Source: Bdellovibrio bacteriovorus W (GTDB lineage Bacteria > Bdellovibrionota > Bdellovibrionia > Bdellovibrionales > Bdellovibrionaceae). Taken from it: DNA of 64,000 bases. The notes under the pieces are model-generated. The model saw only the letters and a list, made by a program, of their open reading frames with translations, searched no databases and had not been told where the DNA came from. The stretch lies in contig CP002190.1 in NCBI GenBank assembly GCA_000525675.1, forward strand, positions 186,001 through 250,000. Reading direction: 5' to 3'. Positions 60,688-64,000 of the stretch are shown piece after piece. Both the position numbers and the translations under genes were made by a program. Position 1 is the stretch's first letter; the number at the start of each line of letters is the position of its first letter.

Positions 60688-61220
60688 TATCCTGTATTCA
60701 GCCTTAGGTAGGGCTCCCAATCAATAGGAACATCTTCTTCTCTGACTTCGAGTTGCAGAGTTGGTAACCAGTTTGGAGCTCTTGGCTCTGTCAGTAAAGG
60801 CATATTTGCGGTGCGCGGAGTGCGATTGGCTTTTTTCTGATTGCACTCGCGACAGGCGGAAACAACGTTTGTCCAATTCTTAGGACCATTTTGTGAAGCG
60901 GGGATGACGTGATCGAGAGTGAGTTGCCGAGGAGGAAGTTTAGTAGCGCAGTATTGGCAGGTGTAGTTATCTCGGATATAGACATTTTCTCGACAGAACC
61001 GAACCGCGTGGGAACCCCGAGGTTTGACATATGTTTTAAGTCTTAAAACACTGGGGAGCTGAAACGTCTTTTGGATAGACCGGGCGAAGCCAGCGTGAAA
61101 TTCGAGGACATCGACTTTCCCTTGAAACCACAATACCAAGGCCTTTTGCCAACTCACAACTCGCATGGGCTCATAGCTGGAGTTGAGCAATAAGGTTCTC
61201 AGTGAGGATATGTGCATCAT
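60687..61220 (-). CDS. HNH endonuclease
   Basis: This is the widespread stand-alone HNH protein of about 177 residues. Residues about 80-150 contain YTCQYCATKLPPRQLTLDHVIPASQ, with the HNH histidine in DHV, and CRECNQKKANR, so two CxxC pairs bind zinc. It may nick or cut DNA; its physiological role is not established. A start at 61217 (second Met) is equally possible. GGAGAAAAGC precedes the start. It heads a two-gene unit with the acetyltransferase. Confidence 0.9.
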   Translation of the reverse strand: MMHISSLRTLLLNSSYEPMRVVSWQKALVLWFQGKVDVLEFHAGFARSIQKTFQLPSVLRLKTYVKPRGSHAVRFCRENVYIRDNYTCQYCATKLPPRQLTLDHVIPASQNGPKNWTNVVSACRECNQKKANRTPRTANMPLLTEPRAPNWLPTLQLEVREEDVPIDWEPYLRLNTG

Positions 61221-61396
61221 GCTTTTCTCCTACGTGACCCTTAGAGTAATTGTATCTAATTTTGGGGCGTTATTTCAACAGAGTCTTTTAATTTTCCTAA
61301 ATAACTAGGCGTTTTATGTGTGTTTTTAGCGCATTTTCGATTGCCTCAAAGGCTCAATAATGGGAGAAACCTCTTATATTGCAAAGGAGCATCAAA

Positions 61397-61870
61397 ATGA
61401 GAAGAGTTCTGGCGTTTAACTATGTTTTAAAAGGTCCTGATGGAAATGTATTGGATGCATCTGAGCAAGGGCAGCCACTTCCATTTCTTGAAGGCGCTGG
61501 TCAGATTTTACCAAAGCTTGAAGAAGAACTTATCGGACTTAACGAAGGTGATAAGAGAAATGTGAAACTTGCTGCAGCGGATGCTTACGGCGAAGTTCGC
61601 GACAATATGTTTATGGAAGTTCCGAAAGAAGAACTTGCTCACCTTCCACAACTTGAAGTGGGTGCTCATCTTCGTCTTGAGTTGAGTGGTGGCGCACACA
61701 TCGTTCGTGTTGCTAAAATGACAGACACGCATGTGACATTGGATGGAAATCATCCTCTTGCAGGACAACCTCTAGAGTTCGATATTGAAATGGTTTTGAT
61801 TCGCCCAGCGACTCAAGAAGAACTTTCTCACGGACATCCTCACGGTCTTCACGGAAATCAAGGACACTAA
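61397..61870 (+). CDS. slyD: SlyD-type FKBP peptidyl-prolyl isomerase
   Basis: This folding helper has the FKBP domain interrupted by the SlyD insert-in-flap domain: LKGPDGNVLDAS and PLPFLEGAGQILPKLEEELIGLNEGDKRN, then the chaperone-like insert DAYGEVRDNMFMEVPKEEL. A short histidine-rich tail (HGHPHGLHG) may bind nickel, as in SlyD, though it is shorter. I use the ATG at 61397, after AAAGGAG. YajQ starts six bases downstream, so the two form an operon. Confidence 0.93.
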   Translation: MRRVLAFNYVLKGPDGNVLDASEQGQPLPFLEGAGQILPKLEEELIGLNEGDKRNVKLAAADAYGEVRDNMFMEVPKEELAHLPQLEVGAHLRLELSGGAHIVRVAKMTDTHVTLDGNHPLAGQPLEFDIEMVLIRPATQEELSHGHPHGLHGNQGH

Positions 61871-61875
61871 GAGCC

Positions 61876-62361
61876 ATGCCATCATTTGATATTGTTTCTG
61901 AGTTGGATTTGCAGGAAGTGGATAATGCCATCAATCAAGCTCGTAAAGAGGTTGAGGGGCGCTATGACTTTAAGGGCAGCAAGGCTGAGATTCAGTGGGA
62001 TAAAAAAGAAATCATCTTGGTGGCTGAAGACGACTACAAAGTCGAGACCATGGGGGGGATTTTGCAAACCAAATTGCACCGCCGTGGGATTGACATTAAG
62101 GCTGTGAAATTTGAAAAAATGGAAGAAGCTGGTGGTCGTTTGTTACGCCAAAAAGTGACCATGGTTCAAGGTCTTGAAAAAGAAGTAGCTAAGGATATTA
62201 TTAAATTCATTAAGGATTCTAAGCTTAAAGTACAGCCGGCGATTGCGGACGACAAGATTAAAGTCACGTCCAAAAGTATTGATGAGTTACAAGCTTGTAT
62301 CAGTTTGGTTCGAGGCGGGACTTTCCCAGTACCGTTACAATTTAATAATATGAGATCGTAA
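61876..62361 (+). CDS. yajQ: YajQ family nucleotide-binding protein
   Basis: The protein shows the full YajQ pattern: MPSFDIVSELDLQEVDNAIN, EVEGRYDFKGSKAEI, and the end GGTFPVPLQFNNMR. Length 161 is standard. In some bacteria YajQ binds cyclic di-GMP and influences transcription, and it binds nucleic acid in others. It is one of at least two likely c-di-GMP-related proteins here, together with the PilZ protein at 21-857. Confidence 0.95.
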   Translation: MPSFDIVSELDLQEVDNAINQARKEVEGRYDFKGSKAEIQWDKKEIILVAEDDYKVETMGGILQTKLHRRGIDIKAVKFEKMEEAGGRLLRQKVTMVQGLEKEVAKDIIKFIKDSKLKVQPAIADDKIKVTSKSIDELQACISLVRGGTFPVPLQFNNMRS

Positions 62362-62488
62362 TTTAATTTGGGCTTGCACGTTTAATAGGCTGTGCTAGCC
62401 TAAATTTCAATAACGTTCCCCGAGTGAGTGTTCTCGATTTTATGCTGTTCGAAGCTTCCAGGGGTTTTCAAATCCACAGGAGGTCTTT
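62362..62488 (+). promoter_or_regulatory. Promoter and leader of the RRM gene
   Basis: TTGCAC near 62373 and a -10-like TAGCCT about 16 bases later would give a leader of about 85 bases before the GTG. The leader holds a small stem (CGAG, CTCG) and a strong ribosome binding site (AGGAGG). Long leaders are common for cold-induced RNA-binding proteins, but no cold-box was seen. Confidence 0.4.
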
Positions 62489-62836
62489 GTGGCTAAAAAA
62501 TTATACGTAGGGAACTTACCCTACTCAGTAGATGACGAGGCATTACACCAACACTTTGCGCAGTTCGGCTCTGTTGATTCTGCAAAAGTGATCATGGATC
62601 GCGACACAGGTCGTTCAAAAGGTTTCGGCTTTGTTGAAATGGCTGACGACTCTGCAGCAGACGATGCTATCGAGCGCGCAAACGGTTACGAACTAAACGG
62701 AAGAGCAATCAACGTTTCTGAAGCTCGCCCACAAGCACCTCGCGAAGGCGGTGGCCCTCGTCGTGGTGGTTTCGGTGGCGGTGGTGACCGTGGTCCTCGC
62801 CGTAATTTCGGTGGACCTCGCGGTAATCGCGACTAA
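62489..62836 (+). CDS. RRM-type RNA-binding protein
   Basis: A single RNA recognition motif fills residues 3-80: RNP2 is KLYVGNLPY and RNP1 is KGFGFVEM, both with the aromatic residues that stack on RNA. The last 30 residues are Gly/Arg-rich (GGGPRRGGFGGGG), as in glycine-rich cold-responsive proteins of cyanobacteria and plants. It probably binds single-stranded RNA as a chaperone. The start is GTG after AGGAGG. The terminator that follows overlaps the next gene's start. Confidence 0.95.
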   Translation: MAKKLYVGNLPYSVDDEALHQHFAQFGSVDSAKVIMDRDTGRSKGFGFVEMADDSAADDAIERANGYELNGRAINVSEARPQAPREGGGPRRGGFGGGGDRGPRRNFGGPRGNRD

Positions 62837-62887
62837 GGCTTTGCACCCCTAAGGGATGACGAAGCTGGACTTGTCTTAAGTTCACTT

Positions 62888-62925
62888 AAAAGGTCTCATG
62901 GTTAATCTATGAGACCTTTTTTATT
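62888..62925 (+). terminator. Terminator overlapping the esterase start codon
   Basis: AAAAGGTCTCAT (62888-62899) pairs with ATGAGACCTTTT (62909-62920) and is followed by TTA-T-rich sequence. The ATG of the esterase gene is the first three bases of the 3' arm, and its first codons supply the T-run. Confidence 0.85.
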
Positions 62926-63511
62926 TTTCCTCTCTATTATTTTCGTATCATCACTCTCATTCGCGCAAAAAAAATTAATTGTTTTGGGTGACTCACTCAC
63001 GGAAGGTTATGGCGTTGCCAAAGAAGCAGCGTACCCTGCGCTTCTTGAAAAAAAACTGCACGAGTCCGGAAAAAAAGAATGGACTGTGATCAATGCAGGG
63101 GTCAGTGGGTCAACCTCGGCTTCGGCACTCTCGCGAATGAAGTGGCTTTTTAAAAACAAACCCGACGTGGTCTTACTTGCTTTAGGCGCCAACGATGGCC
63201 TGCGGGGACTTGATGTAGATGCCAGTGAGAAGAACTTGAATGCCGCTATCGAGTACGCAAGCAAAGAAAAAGTGCGCGTGATTTTAGCGGGCCTTTATAT
63301 GCCGCCGAACTATGGCAAAGCTTATACGGACAAATTTAAAAATATGTATGAGAGCCTTGCGAAGAAGCACAAGCTTACCTTTATTCCTTTCATCCTCGAC
63401 AAAGTCGGTGGAGATCCAAAGTATAATTTGCCAGACGGTATTCATCCCAATGAAGCCGGTCATAAAATTATTTCAGAAAATGTTTTCAAAGCTATCGGAG
63501 CCGAGTTGTGA
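62909..63511 (+). CDS. tesA: GDSL esterase / acyl-CoA thioesterase I
   Basis: This exported SGNH hydrolase has a signal peptide (FLFFLSIIFVSSLSFA-Q), the nucleophile Ser29 in VLGDSLTEGYG, Gly in INAGVSGS, Asn in LGANDGLRG and the Asp-His pair in DGIHPNEAGH. It fits TesA/arylesterase in length and motifs, with broad ester and thioester activity in the periplasm. The ATG lies inside the terminator of the upstream gene, and no free ribosome binding site is seen. The next gene overlaps by four bases, so it forms an operon with a YbbA-like ATPase, as tesA neighbours ybbA in other bacteria. Confidence 0.92.
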   Translation: MRPFLFFLSIIFVSSLSFAQKKLIVLGDSLTEGYGVAKEAAYPALLEKKLHESGKKEWTVINAGVSGSTSASALSRMKWLFKNKPDVVLLALGANDGLRGLDVDASEKNLNAAIEYASKEKVRVILAGLYMPPNYGKAYTDKFKNMYESLAKKHKLTFIPFILDKVGGDPKYNLPDGIHPNEAGHKIISENVFKAIGAEL

Positions 63512-64000
63512 GTTTGAATATTAAAGACGTCAAAAAAAGTTTTCTTCAAGGGGAGTCGTCTATTGACGTCTTAAGAGGTTTGCAAGCGGACATTAAAACC
63601 GGTGAAGTGGTGTCTATTGTGGGTCAGTCTGGTAGCGGAAAATCTACTTTGCTCTCTATCCTAGCAGGGCTTGAAAGAGCCGATAGTGGAAGTATTGTTG
63701 TGGATTCCGTGGAAATGACAAACCTATCAGAACAGGCAATGACTGGGTTTCGCGCACAAAATATCGCCATCGTCTTTCAACAGTATCACTTGATCTCCCA
63801 TCTAACAGCTTTAGAAAACGTGGCTCTGGCTTTAGAGATTTTAAAAATTGACGACGCTACTAAAAAAGCGGAAGAGGCTCTCACTCGTATGCAGTTGGGG
63901 CATCGTCTGCATCACTTTCCCAGTCAGTTGAGCGGGGGAGAGTGTCAGCGCGTCGCCATTGCCCGCGCACTTGTAGTAAAACCTAAAATTCTATTAGCTG
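63508..64000 (+). CDS. YbbA/LolD-like ABC ATPase, cut by window end
   Basis: Only the first 164 residues are in the window. They include Walker A GQSGSGKSTL, the Q-loop (VFQQYHLIS), the signature LSGGECQRVAIARAL, and the start of Walker B (KILLA). It is a LolD-type ATPase. The GTG start overlaps the esterase stop (GTGA), so the two are co-translated. A permease of the YbbP type may follow outside the window. Confidence 0.92.
   Translation, partial: MSLNIKDVKKSFLQGESSIDVLRGLQADIKTGEVVSIVGQSGSGKSTLLSILAGLERADSGSIVVDSVEMTNLSEQAMTGFRAQNIAIVFQQYHLISHLTALENVALALEILKIDDATKKAEEALTRMQLGHRLHHFPSQLSGGECQRVAIARALVVKPKILLA

Overview
The window looks like chromosomal DNA from a Bdellovibrio-like predatory bacterium (phylum Bdellovibrionota) of moderate G+C. 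The reasons are the TIGR02147/DUF4423-type regulators near 44.5 kb and probably 47.4 kb, the many secreted proteins, lipoproteins and cell-wall enzymes, and the caa3-type oxidase cluster. This is inference from gene content; no rRNA is present to settle it. Nearly all of the sequence is coding, in short operons on both strands.

Layout. 0-5.6 kb: a PilZ protein, a secreted protein plus a small parvulin, a GcvH-like protein that has lost its lipoyl lysine, glutamine synthetase, a gamma-glutamylcyclotransferase-like protein and TrmL. 5.6-14.5 kb: SecA, then a zinc-ribbon protein, a coiled-coil secreted protein and a BamE-like lipoprotein; on the other strand a matrixin-type protease lipoprotein, a phospholipase-D lipoprotein and two exported unknowns. 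14.6-21.4 kb: a FabG-like reductase, then a seven-gene respiratory operon (cytochrome c, SCO, oxidase subunits II-I-III-IV, heme O synthase). 21.5-25 kb: maleylacetoacetate isomerase and a fumarylacetoacetase-family protein, a truncated LTA-synthase-like membrane domain, a small beta-barrel and SodC. 25.3-32.7 kb: a thioester-less alpha-2-macroglobulin with PBP1C. 32.7-36.9 kb: a three-gene phosphorelay (HPt, hybrid kinase, response regulator). 37.2-43 kb: Rnk, a TonB receptor under a TPP riboswitch, a small GNAT, a lysozyme-like lipoprotein and an ABC-F protein. 43-49.7 kb: mostly lineage-restricted genes, including DUF2239 under a promoter flanked by twin palindromes, two regulators and a metallo-beta-lactamase-fold protein.

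49.7-53.9 kb is the clearest accessory region: a small gene with an apparent frameshift, then a HigB-like toxin, an XRE regulator fused to an ImmA/IrrE-type metallopeptidase, a Beta-family protein and a convergent sce7726-type PD-(D/E)XK nuclease, ending at tRNA-Ser(GGA). This four-gene island is the best candidate for an undescribed, possibly defensive, system.

54-64 kb returns to core functions: NDH-2, an FtsX-type ABC exporter, AmpG-like permease, adenosine-deaminase-like protein, GNAT, HNH nuclease, SlyD, YajQ, an RRM protein, TesA-like esterase and the first part of a YbbA/LolD-like ATPase cut by the window end.

Functional links: PBP1C/A2M, the lysozyme-like lipoprotein and AmpG point to cell-wall synthesis, turnover and recycling; SecA, BamE and the parvulin to envelope protein export; NDH-2 and the cox operon to aerobic respiration; the TPP riboswitch ties the TonB receptor to thiamine uptake. 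Coordinates were read by eye; where an upstream start was implausible I moved it and say so.
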